Counted from the stretch's first letter, positions 1 to 10,346 are shown. The stretch is 64,000 nucleotides of DNA from Linanthus parryae (GCA_023055425.1 JALGPY010000003.1:67316991-67380990); one strand, 5' to 3'. Notes: a model not told the origin generated them from the sequence alone. Numbers and translations: made by a program.

Positions 1-2
1 GC

Positions 3-1440
3 CCGAATGAGGAAAAGAAGAGGCCAGTCTTTCAAAGCGCGGACCTCACAAGCGAAGAGGAGCAAGGACTATCGCGGCTCCTGACTGAGTACAAAGACGT
101 GTTCGCATGGGAGTATGATGAGATGCCCGGACTGGACACAAGCATCACCATGCACCGTTTAGACATCATCCCAGGGTCTAAACCAGTAAAGCAGAGCACA
201 AGAAGCTTCAGGCCGGAGCTTAACGTGAAGGTCAAACAGGAGATTGTCAAACTCCTGAGGCCAGGTTCATAGAACCGAATCACCATCCCACGTGGCTGGC
301 CAATATTGTGCCAGTGGTAAAGAAGAATGGACAGCTTCGCATCTGTGTGGACTTCCGAGATCTCAATCGCTTCTGTCCCAAGGACGATTTTCCGCTCCCC
401 AACATCGATTTGCTCATCGATTCGACAGCGGGTCATCGCATGTTCAGTTTCATGGACGGCTTCAGCGGGTACAATCAGATCAAGATGGACCCCGAAGATA
501 CACGGAAAACTGCATTCATCACCCCAGTGGGAGTGTTCAACTACACGCTGATGCCCTTTGGTCTCAAAAACGCAGGTGCAACCTACCAACGGGCCATGAT
601 GGCTCTATTCCACGACATGATGCACAAGGAAGTGGAGTTTTACGTATATGACCTCGTGGTTAAATCCAAGCAAGAGGCGGAGCACCTGGCAGATTTGCGG
701 AAGGTGTTCAACAGATGCAGACGCTTCCAGCTGAAGATGAACCCTATGAAATGTGCATTTGGGGTAACGTCAGGGAAATTCTTGGGATGCGTGGTGCATC
801 GTCAAGGAATCGAGCCTGACCCTGCGAAAGTTTCAGCCATCATCAGCATGACTCCGCCGCATGACCAGAGTGCCTTAAAAACATTCTTGGGAAAGCTGTC
901 GTATCTGCGAAGATTCATCCCAGCGATTGCCGAGATCACTTTCTGTTTCAGTAATCTTCTCAAAAAAAATGCTGCATACAACTGGACTCCGGAGCATGAA
1001 GCTGCGTTCGGGAAGCTAAAAGAGCTGCTGACGTCCTCAAAAATAATGATCGCACCTCAGTTAGGATCACCGCTTTTGTTGTATCTGACGTCAACGAAGA
1101 AATCCATAGGAGCACTTTTGGCTCAGGAGTACGAGGGTCAAGAAAGGCCCATCTACTACATCTCTCGCATTGTGCAGCCCGCATAATCAAGGTACACGGA
1201 CATTGAGCGTCATTGCCTTGCCTTATTCTTCATAATAGAGAAGTTGAGACACTACTTTGCGTCGCACAAAGTGGTGGTGGTTACAAAAAGTGATCCCATA
1301 CGATATCTGCTAACTCACACTACTCCTGGAGGAAGATTGGCAAAATGGTATATGACCATTTCCCAGTTTGATATCACATGCGTTCGGCCGCGGGCGATCA
1401 AGTCGCAGGCGGTGGCGGATTTGTTGGCGCAGTTCCCTGA
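3..1440 (+). pseudogene. Tat-type Ty3/gypsy pol fragment: reverse transcriptase and first RNase H, broken
   Basis: The protein begins in an upstream pol segment (frame from base 3, containing KDVFAWEYDEMPGLD), breaks by a frameshift near 255-272, and resumes at about 290 as a reverse transcriptase with VKKNGQLRICVDFRDLN, FSFMDGFSGYNQIKM and LMPFGLKNAGATYQRAM. The catalytic YVDD is changed to YVYD at 641-652 (codon 647-649 TAT instead of GAT), so a metal-binding aspartate is lost. Thumb and connection follow, then a degenerate RNase H, with an in-frame TAA at 1184-1186 inside it; the same frame continues afterwards with RYTDIERHCLALFFIIEK. The left end runs off the window. RT style and the second RNase H downstream place it in the Tat/Ogre branch. 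It cannot encode an active polymerase. Confidence 0.93.
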
Positions 1441-2281
1441 CAACAGTCATGAGCCCGTGATCGAAGAAGAACTCGAGGGACCTGAAATCTATGCAATCGA
1501 TGTACCCTATTGGACGCTCCATTTCGACGTTTCGTCAACAAGGAAATGGGGAGGCATTGGGATAGTCTTGACCAAACCAGATGGAGAGGTCATACAGATG
1601 TCCGCCAAGCTTGACTTTGCAGTCACCAACAACGAAGCAGAATATGAAGCCCTCATAGCGGGACTTCGGGCAGCGAAAGCTTTGGAAGTAAACAATCTGA
1701 CGGTCATGGGAGACTCCAAGCTGATCGTCAAGCAAGCCTCGGGCGAGTACGGTTTAAAGGAAATAAATCTCCTGTCTTACCGGACTTTAGTACAAAAACT
1801 GGTGCAGCAAATCTGCGACGTTAGGTACGAGCACAAGCCCCGAGCGGACAACAGACATGCAGACGCTTTGGCAACCTTGGGATCCAAGGTTAGTACGGAC
1901 AAATGTCTCGCAAGAATCTCGATCGAAGTGCGAACATCGTCGGCGTTAACAGAAGACGCGTGCGACGATGAATGCATGGACGACGCGGACTGGAGAAAGG
2001 CAATCTTACAAGCCATTGCAGAAGGCACCAGCAGCGAGAACTGGACACTCACAAAAGGGTATTGCATACATGACAACACCCTTTTACTACAAGGGCCCTG
2101 GCGGAATACTCATGCGATGTGTTTCCGAGCAAGATGGACAATTGCTGTTAGAGAAGATTCATCAACATGCTTGCGGAGAAAGCGAAGTTTCAATCTATCG
2201 AAAGGCTCAGAGATATGGCATTCACTGGCCAGACATGTCAACAGCCGCAGCCCTAATACAGGGAAAGTGCGAGAGTTGCCA
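1441..2281 (+). pseudogene. Tat pol continued: archaeal-type second RNase H and first integrase zinc-binding unit
   Basis: About 1504-1890 encodes a complete second RNase H (aRH): WTLHFDVSSTRKWGGIGIVL, NNEAEYEALIAGLRAAKALE, VMGDSKLIVKQ and ADNRHADALATLG supply the D-E-D-D catalytic set. A second RNase H after the RT-linked one is diagnostic of the Tat lineage. After DWRKAILQAIAEG (about 1990) a one-base insertion near 2096-2100 shifts the frame. In the other frame come GGILMRCVSEQDGQ and the zinc-binding unit IHQHACGESEV...GKCESC, ending at 2280. There the element is cut and joined to a scrap of its own antisense PMD gene and then an LTR. The same zinc unit continues uncut at 8742 and 18173, which allows the native order to be read. 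Confidence 0.9.
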
Positions 2282-2309
2282 GAATGAGCATCCCTCTTCT
2301 GTCTCTTTC
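2282..2309 (+). other. 28-bp filler from the antisense PMD exon 3 at a breakpoint
   Basis: The sequence CAGAATGAGCATCCCTCTTC and the next few bases match PMD exon 3 (5892-5918 and 14215-14241). The left join is at shared TGC and the right join to the LTR at shared CTT. An identical right join occurs at 19396-19420. Confidence 0.8.
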
Positions 2310-2920
2310 TGAGCTGACAGATCTTGGCCACGTGGCAACCATCCAGCACACCATATTGTGCTCCACACACACTGGATCACCAGCCGCGCTGATCCATGTG
2401 GGGTCTGCGAGACAGAGCCCTCGCATACCACTGCACGGGACTTGTAGGGACTTAGTGGTTTGGAGGCTAGAGTAAGTCATGTCGCGTGCGAGCCAGGCCC
2501 GCACGCGACCTTTAGTAACTGCTTTTGAGAGATTTATGGCACGAGCTCCATAAACCCGGTCAATCCGGTTAAACCCGGTCAACCCGTAACAGTTCCGGTA
2601 TTCGCGCATAACGTGCTGTAACGGTCCCTGTATAGGCGGACGAACGTGCCGTTGCGGTTAAGCTAATTAAGCCGCCATTAATGGGCGCATTAACCACACT
2701 GCAACGGTCACATTCTCCATTATATATAGGACGTTAACCTTTCCATACAGAAGAGAACGCACTAGCCATACGCGGAAGCTCTGCCAAACCTCTGTCTCTC
2801 TCTTAGACATTACTACTGCCTTACTCTCTCCCTACACACAACCCAACTCTTCCTGTGCCATCTCTGATCCTCTACTTACGGTGTACACGGAGTTCTCCTC
2901 GCCGGAATCTCTTGTGCACA
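2310..2920 (+). repeat. Tat-family LTR, copy 1 (5' end lacks about 16 bp)
   Basis: This is nearly the whole LTR, running from GAGCTGACAGATCTTGGCC to ...CTCTTGTGCACA. A TATA box, TATATATA, lies at 2720-2728, followed by a CT-rich leader (CTCTCTCT, ACTCTCTCCCTACACACAAC). Comparison with 17539-18165 shows the true start is TGTAGATAG next to a polypurine tract; here those first bases are replaced by PMD filler. The end is followed by a PBS-like TTTTGGTGAACCCGACC. Confidence 0.88.
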
Positions 2921-2951
2921 TTTTGGTGAACCCGACCCTAACCTGCAGACT
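2921..2951 (+). other. Primer-binding-site region joined to a scrap of gag
   Basis: TTTTGGTGAACCCGACC directly after the LTR end is in the PBS position. It is followed by CCCTAACCTGCAGACT, which recurs inside gag at 4499-4515, so almost all of the leader and the first part of gag are deleted here. I do not assign the primer tRNA. Confidence 0.6.
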
Positions 2952-3546
2952 GTGTACACCGTAAGTAGAGGATCAGAGATGGCACAGGAAGAGTTGGGTT
3001 GTGTGTAGGGAGAGAGTAAGGCAGTAGTAATGTATGAGAGAGAGACAGAGGTTTAGCGGAGCTTCCGCGTATGGCTAGTGCGTTCTCTTCTGTATGGAAA
3101 GGTTAACGTCCTATATATAATGGAGAATGTGACCGTTGCAGTGTGGTTAATGCGCCCATTAATGGTGGCTTAATTAGCTTAACCGCAACGGCACGTTCGT
3201 CCGCCTATACAGGGACCGTTACATCACGTTATGCACGAATACAGGAACCATTACGGGTTGACCGGGTTTGACCGGATTGACCGGGTTTATGGAGCTCGTG
3301 CCATAAATCTCTCAAAAGCAGTTACTAAAGGTCGCGTGCGGGCCTGGCTCGCACGCGACAGGACTTACTCTAGCCTCCAAACAACTAAGTCCCTACAAGT
3401 CCCGTGCAGTGGTATGCGAGGGCTCTGTCTCGCAGCCCCCACATGGATCAGCGCGGCTGGTGATCCAGTGTGTGTGGAGCACAATATGGTGTGCTGGATG
3501 GTTGCCACGTGGCCAAGATCTGTCAGCTCAGAAAGCACTATCTACA
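2952..3546 (-). repeat. Tat-family LTR, copy 2, inverted
   Basis: This is the reverse complement of the LTR, lacking its last 30-odd bases (it starts at GTGTACACCGTAAG). It runs to TCTACA at 3541-3546, the complement of the native TGTAGA start. It is followed by TTAGCCCCCTTTCTGCGC, the complement of the polypurine tract. Copies 1 and 2 are therefore tail to tail, separated by 31 bp. Confidence 0.88.
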
Positions 3547-4206
3547 TTAGCCCCCTTTCTGCGCGTGAAGACTCATAGCTGGATAGACTTCCATGCGCGG
3601 AAACCAACATACGCGTCGCCGCCATGCACCAATTCAAACACGAGTAAATTCAGCCCCCGTGCGTGCCATTGTGACCTAAAACCCGTAGAGTCGTGCCGTC
3701 TGGCCTTTAGGGTTTTAGGCGTGACGTCAGCTTGTCCTGTGATTGCGCGATCCGACGGTGACGGTTGCGATTCGACTACTGAAAGGACGCAACCCTTCAT
3801 TGTTTTTGGATAAATACTCTGTACTCTCCATTGTTGCAAAGCATCACTTCTTTTAAAGTAAATGGTACCCGGAAGTCTTCGAGAGCAGATTCAGATAATC
3901 AATCACCAGTTCTATCTCATCAATCGCCTTCTTCAACTGTGTGTATCCAAGCAAGCTTTGCGAGAACAAGGTTGGCCTTGTTCAATTTTGTTTATCATAC
4001 CAATGTATGCTTTGAACTGTGTTGGATCTGCAAACCCATGACATATTATCTGTTGAAAACTTGTGAAGAAGCTCCAAACTTTGAACCCATTTTTGATTTA
4101 ATCCTTCTTGATAAGAAACTTGGATGTAGGGTTTTGAAATCCCTGATAATGCAAAACAATTTCCAACCTTTAATTTCTGAAATTGATACCAGAAACTTAC
4201 CATCAA
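3547..4206 (+). promoter_or_regulatory. Copy of the PMD gene promoter and 5' leader, detached from its gene
   Basis: This matches the reverse complement of 16875-17538, the region upstream of PMD copy 2. It starts at the polypurine tract complement and has a TATA-like GGATAAATACT near 3808-3818, followed by a long leader (TGTTGCAAAGCATCACTTC and onward). At about 4200 it departs from the PMD copy: after GATACCAGAAAC comes TTACCATC and a gag start codon instead of the PMD leader. So the inverted 3' end of an element is fused to gag. An open frame runs through it into gag, but I regard that as chance. Confidence 0.7.
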
Positions 4207-4214
4207 AAGCAACC

Positions 4215-5445
4215 ATGTCTCAGGAGGATGATGTCAGCAACAGATCGCCTTCCACCGAAGCTGTCTCGGGAGAGGAGACTCGCCGCACTCCTACGACCCC
4301 CGGTGAGGCACCGACGCTAGAATCCTTGGACGCCACCATCCAAGTTCAGGCGAAAGCCCTCAAAGCTCAATCTGCGCAACTAGAACGGATCATGGCTGTC
4401 TTGGGGACTCTTGCGCCGAACCCTGCGCAAGCCACCGCTGTCTCTCAGGGAGGAGGAGCCTCCACCGCACAAGGATTGGGAGTGTCAACCACACCCCCAA
4501 CCCTAACCTGCAGACTCCACCGGCAACTGCGCAGCTACCCCCGATTCAAGGGTCTACAGCTCAAATGTTGCCCCTCACGGCTCACACCCCTCAGCCTCCG
4601 GCCTTGTTACCTAATCTGGCCTCGCAATATCCCTTGCCTCCTCCAACGGCAATCTGGGGTAATGCGAACGCTCAATACGTCCCCAATCCTCCTACGGCAT
4701 ATGTGTCGCCTCCGCCTTCGGCGACCCCTCCACTTGCTACCGAGGGAAACACCCCAGAGTGCATGACGTCTCTGCAGAAACGCATAGACACCATTCTTGC
4801 TCACCAGTCATTCGCGGATACCATCATCCCAAAGCTAGACAACGATCCACCCATCCCGCGGGAGATCTATCTCATGCCCAACCCGGTTGGGTACAAGGCT
4901 CCTAAATGGGATAAGTTCGAGGATGTCAATGGAAACGCTCATGAACATGTCATGCGTTTCAACGATGTCATGGGGCCGTATGGAGCTGATCCCAAACTGC
5001 TGATGCGAGAATTCCCGAAGTCTTTGGGAAACGTGGCGTACAAGTGGTACAGGACGTTGGAAGCTGGGTCCGTCAAGACTTGGGACGACATGGTCCAAAA
5101 GTTCTACACCAAGTTCTTCCAGATGGAGGCAAATGTGACAATGATCCACCTCTCGCGGATGTATCAGAAGCGCGAGGAGGACGGGATAACTTTCATCAAG
5201 AATTTCAGGGCGAAGTCTTTGGAGTGCAAAGATCCGATGCTCGAAAGTCGGCTTGTAGAGATATGCCTGCAGTGCATGCGAGATGAATACAAAGGTATGC
5301 TCATCAACCTGCAAACGCCCACGTTTTGAAAACTAATTGAATGCACGAAGAACATCGAGCCTATAGTGGAGAGGCAGAAAAAGAAAAACGCTCCGGAGCG
5401 ATCCTCGAGCGGTACTACCTACAAGATTGGGAGATTCAGTTACAA
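4215..5445 (+). pseudogene. Tat gag, frameshifted and truncated
   Basis: The start codon at 4215 opens MSQEDDVSNRSPSTEAVSGE, a hydrophilic N-terminus with a short helix (LESLDATIQVQAKALKAQSA). A frameshift around 4500-4560, in a proline-rich linker, moves the reading frame. The capsid-like Retrotrans_gag domain then follows (about 4840-5330): FEDVNGNAHEHVMRFNDVMG, KWYRTLEAGSVKTWDDMVQKF and MYQKREEDGITFIKNFRAKS. A TGA at 5327-5329 ends that frame, but gag-like sequence continues to about 5445 (KLIECTKNIEPIVERQKKK) before an LTR tail interrupts it. Zinc knuckle and protease are missing. Confidence 0.85.
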
Positions 5446-5845
5446 GAGGGAACGCACTAGCCATACGCGGAAGCTCTGCTAAACCTCTGTCTCTCTCTCT
5501 GACATTACTACTTCCTTACTCTCTCCCTACACACAACCCAACTCTTCCTGTGCCATCTCTGATCCTCTACTTACGGTGTACACGGAGTTCTCCTCTCCGG
5601 AATCTCTTGTGCCGTAAGTAGAGGATCATATATGGCACAGGAAGATTTGGGTTGTGTGTAGGGAGAGAGTAAGGCAGTAGTGATGTCTGAGAGAGAGACA
5701 GAGGTTTAGCAGAGCTTCCGCGTATGGCTAGTGCGTTCTCTCTCTCAGACATTACTACTGCCTTACTCTCTCCCTACACACAACCCAACTCTTCCTGTGC
5801 CATCTCTGATCCTCTACTTACGGTGTACACGGAGTTCTCCTCGCC
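5446..5845. repeat. Three LTR tail fragments in +, -, + order
   Basis: 5450-5611 is an LTR 3' part in plus orientation (AACGCACTAGCC to TCTCTTGTGC). 5612-5740 is the same region inverted (CCGTAAGTAGAGG to GTGCGTTCTC). 5737-5845 is plus again (TCTCTCAGACATTACTACTG to CTCCTCGCC). The joins share a few bases (AGAG, GC, TCTCT, GCC) with the sequences they connect. The block forms a long potential hairpin and joins gag on the left to PMD exon 3 on the right. Confidence 0.85.
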
Positions 5846-8475
5846 TGGACTCGGCGAGAACGTCCTCGCTTATGGGTTCGTCAGAAATGCCAGAATGAGC
5901 ATCCCTCTTCTGTCTCTTGGCCAAGAGGCCACCAATGGTCTCATCATCATCATCATCATCTGCGAAGAAACGATTGGTTCAAGATCGAGTTGCACAATAA
6001 TTACGATAATGAGAAGGGAAACGTGATGGAGGTACCTCCTGATTCTTCCTCATGTATCACATTTGCTCTTTCTTCTTCTGCTTCATCTCCTTCTCTCGGC
6101 TCCCGCCTCTCCTCTTCTTCCTCCTGGCCGAATGGAACGAAGGTCTCTACTGCGAGCTCCTTCCGCGCCTTACTAGGCATACGACCTTTGCTCTTGTCCT
6201 TGGTAGAAAGGGACCTCGCAGGAGGAGAAGTTGGAGCGCTTCTAGGGGAAGAAATTGTAATTCCCCTTTGCCTGGGTCTCTTCGCTCTTGGCGCGGCAGT
6301 CGCTGGAGGAGACGGATTATCTCTAGGAGGAGACAAGACCGGAGCATTGTCTATCAGCGAGTCAGCAAAAGCATTCATGACCCCGCGAATCCTGGTTTCG
6401 ACCTCAGGGTCCATCCTCGATGCTAGCAGGAACGACTGTCCTTGTCTTCTCGTGGTAACAATAGTGTTAACCAGCGATTTGGAACGATCGCCAGACGCGA
6501 ACCTCCGCACATGGCACTATAGCAAGCAGTGTAGAATAAAGATGTCAATATGTGGAAATCAAGAAGCTTAACGCATGCAAAAGAAGTTGCTTACCTTAGC
6601 AAAAGTCTCGCTATATCTGATGACATGCGAGTCGCCTTTCTTAACTGCGGCGATCTTTTCATCCAGAATGACGTCAGGACACAAATGGTTCTCATGATCC
6701 AGCAATGAGTAGCAACCATATTCAGACTCGTCCAGACTGCAGTTGGGACGAAACGGAAAAGAGTTTCTTTTGATCACAGGAGCTCTGCTTGGCTGAGGGG
6801 CTGACTGCGTCTCAAATCTTGTCTGCTGGGCAATCCAGTATGCGAGCCAGTTCTTAGAACAGCCACCTTCGCGGTTACCCGCAGGTTGCTCAAAGGGAAG
6901 GTTGCTCAAGAAGACTGTTTTGCACTCCTTTGTCAACAAGCGCTTATAGCAGCCTCTGATAATGGACTGTGGCCAGTTTGAGGGATCCACTGCATCAAAG
7001 CCGAACTGGGGAGAAACTCGAGTAGGGTCAACATCCACAGTAATCCTTTCGTACCTCGACGCGAGCTCACGAATATGCTCTGCGAGAGCAGGTAGGGAAC
7101 CTCGCAGGCACCAGCAAAAGAATTCGCGATAGCGCTCATGAAAATGCGATCCCTCTTCAAAGAGGAGCTCTTCTGAGAAGACAACACCCTTAGAAGGGTA
7201 AAGCTTTGGAAACCATCGCACGTTCTCAATACGCACGGCATAGGGCCTGGCAGCGAACTCTCGCCGGTTGTCGCATATCAGGCTCCAAACGCACTTGGTA
7301 TTGTTCGTTCCGAACCACCTCGCAGCTCTACCGCTGTTACGCTCCTCCATCGCACCTGGGGGACACCACTTGCTGGGCTTAGAAGCAGTTGGGGCATAAG
7401 AAGGCCATCGCTCAAAGACCCACATCGTCAAGAAGGCAATGTCGACGAAAGTCAGTATGTCGAGGCGGCCACGCGACTCTTTCATGGCCACAACTAGCTG
7501 ATCTAGTCTATAGTACAGCGTGCCCAAGACCAAGGGTCCAAGTGCGACTTTCTGGCCAAGGGCCAGTTTCACAGCAAGCGGCAGAACGTGATAAAAGACC
7601 CCATCGTGGGGGTGACCATCGATTAAGTACCTCGACAGCCAGGCACAGAGGAAAGCACAAAGGGTCAAGTGATAGCCTTTACCCTCCACGTAATTCTTGG
7701 CCTCCGGGTCTTGGCTCAGAAGCTTCTTGGTGATGCTGCTGTTCGCGTAGTCACGGAAGAAATACTGCACCCATTGGTTCCAAGTATTCTTCGCAGACGT
7801 GTCAACCAACTGCCAGTCAGGAAGGGCTTTTGTGGTGGTCCACCGGGTGGAGATTTTCTTTACTTCTGACAAGCATTCCTCCATCTGCGTGTACAAAGCA
7901 ATCTCCGCATCCGTCCTCAAGGGACTCAAAGGGTCCACCTCGCCCATGGGAGACAGATCATACAGCATGTGCACGTCCTCGAGCGTGGGAGTAGCCTCGA
8001 ACTCAGCAAAGTGAAAAGTGTGAGTCGCAGGCGAGTAGCGGGAAAGATGGTTTAGAAGCATGGATTGGTCCAGCTTCACGGCAGCACCCTTCATAGCACA
8101 AACGGCGAAGTATACGCCGGCCTCATTGAGAGTCACAGCATGATTGGTCAACACATGGTCAATCCATTCATCCATGTAGTCCAATTTCTGAACAAAAGCT
8201 TGGGTAGAAATCGCGGCATATGGGAAGTACCCATTTTCGATTCCCAATCGAACCACGTCTTCGGAACCAATCAATTCGAGCAAAGCTGAGTTAACTGGAG
8301 GGGTTAATGTTAGCAATCCCTCATTAGGGACAGAAGCAGGCAGTTTCTTTGCCTTAACTCTCGCATGGTAGAAGTCTTTGCCACCCAGAAAGGGGGCTTT
8401 CCGCCATAAAGCTTGCGGAAGATCAGGTATTTCTTCGTCCTCCTTGGTGGGTCTAGTTCCTCTTGTCTTTGCCAT
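5845..8475 (-). CDS. Plant mobile domain (PMD) gene carried antisense in the Tat element, copy 1, 3' truncated
   Basis: Exon 1 (8475-6595, 627 codons) starts MAKTRGTRPTKEDEEIPDLP and contains the PMD signature THTFHFAEFEATPTLEDVHM near residues 180-200. Intron 1 (6594-6517, 78 bp) has AAG/GTAAGC and TTGCTATAG borders and preserves phase. Exon 2 (6516-6036) is basic and rich in proline and serine, ending in an acidic run. Intron 2 (6035-5960, 76 bp) ends TTCTTCGCAG. Exon 3 begins with an aspartate run and KRQKRDAHSG and is cut at 5845 by an LTR fragment. PMD proteins occur as plant nuclear proteins of the MAIN/MAIL type and as passengers in transposons. The molecular function of this one is unknown. 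It lies opposite to gag-pol. Splice junctions are inferred from sequence only. Confidence 0.8.
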
Positions 8476-8540
8476 TCCTGCGGAAAAGCAAGAAAAAAAA
8501 GGGGGGAGAAATATGCCACACTTCAGTTTGAATTCTGAGA
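8476..8540 (-). promoter_or_regulatory. 5' leader stub of PMD copy 1 with a 3' splice acceptor
   Basis: Immediately upstream of the start codon the minus strand reads a pyrimidine run ending TTTTCCGCAG, a strong 3' splice site. This implies an intron in the 5' leader. The leader is cut at about 8540 by an LTR fragment, so this copy has lost its promoter; the other copy keeps it. Confidence 0.55.
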
Positions 8541-8741
8541 TAGGACGTTAACCTTTCCATACAGAAGAGAACGCACTAGCCATACGCGGAAGCTCTGCCA
8601 AACCTCCGTCTCTCTCTCAGACATTACTACTGCCTTACTCTCTCCCTACACACAACCCAACTCTTCCTGTGCCATCTCTGATCCTCTACTTACGGTGTAC
8701 ACGGAGTTCTCCTCGCCGGAATCTCTTGTGCACATTTTGGT
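8541..8741 (+). repeat. LTR 3' fragment plus start of the PBS
   Basis: AGGACGTTAACCTTTCC through TCTCTTGTGCACA (to 8734) is the last third of the LTR. It is followed by TTTTGGT, the first bases of the PBS, and then directly by integrase sequence. The identical LTR-to-integrase join recurs at 18165-18173. Confidence 0.85.
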
Positions 8742-10136
8742 CATCAACATGCTTGCGGAGAAAGCGAAGTTTCAATCTATCGAAAGGCTCAGAGATATGG
8801 CATTCACTGGCCAGACATGTCAACAGCCGCAGCCCTAATACAGGGAAAGTGCGAGAGTTGCGCACTGATCAAGGATTCTTTACTCATAGCTCTAACCGAT
8901 GGTGAGGCGGATTGGAGGAAACCACTCTTCGATTTTCTCACCCAGGGCACCGTACCCGAATCGAGAAAAGAAGCTGAGAAGTTGAAGAGGAAAGCATCCC
9001 GATACGTGGTACAAGAGAACCTGCTTTGGCGAAGAGGCCATGAGGGCAACTTGCTGCGATGTCTAGACGGCAGGGAAGCACAAGAAGTCATGGACCTTTC
9101 TCATCAGGTGGAACACCAGGGAGGTGCGAAATTATGCAGGCAACTCCTTTCAATTGGATATTTCTGGCCCACGATGGAGGCTGATTGCCGCACCAAAGTA
9201 CGACGCTGCCAGGAGTGTCAATTCAAGGGAAACCTAGTGCACGCTCCTGCTGTGGATCTACATGCATTGGGAACACCATGGCCATTTCACACATGGGCGT
9301 TGGATTTCATTGGTCCCATCTGACCAACTTCGCATGGGAATCATTTTATTCTCACCGCAACTGAGCTGTTCACCAAATGGGTGGAGGCGATACCTCTGAA
9401 GACGGCAAATGCGCTAGCTGTGGTCCATTTCATTCAAGAGAACATCATATGCAGGTTCGGAATACCCAACACCATCCTTTCAGATAATGGTACTCTTTTT
9501 GTTAATCGCCAGGTGGCTGCGAAGCTAGCAGAATACAACATCAGGCAGATATGCTCTACCCCCTATTACCCGAAGGGGAATGGGCAAGCAGAAGCGACCA
9601 ACAAGACGCTGTTGAGGATCTTGAGCAAGATGGTCGCAGATGACCACAAAAAGTGGGTTGATTCTCTAAGCATAGCCCTGTGGGCTTACCGGACTTCTCC
9701 AAGGACACCCACGGGGGTCTCACCGTTCCTTCTATGCTATGGAGCTGAGGCTGTGGTACCTACGGAGGTGAAAGTTAATTCGGCAAGATTGACCTTCCAC
9801 GCATTGTATGATAATCAACGCGATCATGACTTAGTCTTGCTGGAAGAAAAGCGAGAACAAGCTAAAAGGACCAACAAGCGGTATCAAGAAAGGATCGCTC
9901 GTGCGTACAACAAAACAGTCCAACGTAGAGATTTCGCAGTTGGAGATTTGGTCTTGCGCGCATCTGACCATTGCATGCGAGACGCGGCTCACCCAAAGTT
10001 CGCAGCCGATTGGGAGGGACCCTTCGAAGTCACAGAAGTCTTTGACAGTGGCTATTGCAGCATACGGAGGTTGCACGGAACGACCTCAACCCCGAGCTCA
10101 GTCAACATGCGCTGGATTAAGAAGTACTATCCCTGA
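8742..10136 (+). pseudogene. Tat integrase region with two zinc-binding units, one nonsense change
   Basis: The frame opens with HQHACGESEVSIYRKAQRYG (first zinc unit, ending KCESC). It continues through a linker, DWRKPLFDFLTQGTVPESRK, to a second unit (LSHQVEHQGGAKL ... RRCQECQ). The integrase core follows: WALDFIGPI, then after a TGA at 9321-9323, FTKWVEAIPLKTANALAVVH, LSDNGTLFVNRQ and NGQAEATNKTLLRIL give D, D, E. The protein ends MRWIKKYYP at 10136. The frame is otherwise open. At the same site the second copy (18741-18743) has CGA, so the stop looks like a C-to-T change at a CpG. The enzyme would insert cDNA into host DNA; this copy is truncated at both the N-terminus of pol and the core. 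Confidence 0.9.
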
Positions 10137-10346
10137 CTTCTCTCATTTTATGCGTTCTATTACAACGTTGCTTTATGCTTTGAATAGCTATGATTCGCAC
10201 AATCTTCTCTCCCATATGAGAGAATTGTAATCTCATCTCTCCCATATGAGAGTACTATAATAAAAAGTTTCTCCCAAATGAGAAGAACTTCATACTTCTG
10301 GCTTTTTCTATTGCTTCATTTGGTTTATTCTTACTGTTAGCAAAAG
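10137..10346 (+). repeat. Spacer with three copies of a CTCCCATATGAGAG-type palindrome
   Basis: After the pol stop, CTCCCATATGAGAG occurs at about 10209 and 10242 and a variant CTCCCAAATGAGAAG near 10272. Each is a dyad around CATATG. No gene is seen. Confidence 0.5.

Noticed and set aside
2253..3578. Frames within the LTRs (MREYRNCYGLTGF..., MHEYRNHYGLTGF...) as proteins
   Set aside because: They lie entirely in LTR U3 sequence and recur with every LTR copy; no independent coding evidence.
3831..4766. Long plus frame joining the PMD leader to gag as one 311-codon gene
   Set aside because: The first part matches non-coding leader sequence at 16875-17240; gag proper starts at the ATG at 4215.
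6052..6426. Plus-strand frames opposite PMD exon 2 (also at 14372-14746)
   Set aside because: Shadows of the proline/serine/arginine-rich minus-strand exon, which has splice signals and continues in phase with the PMD domain.
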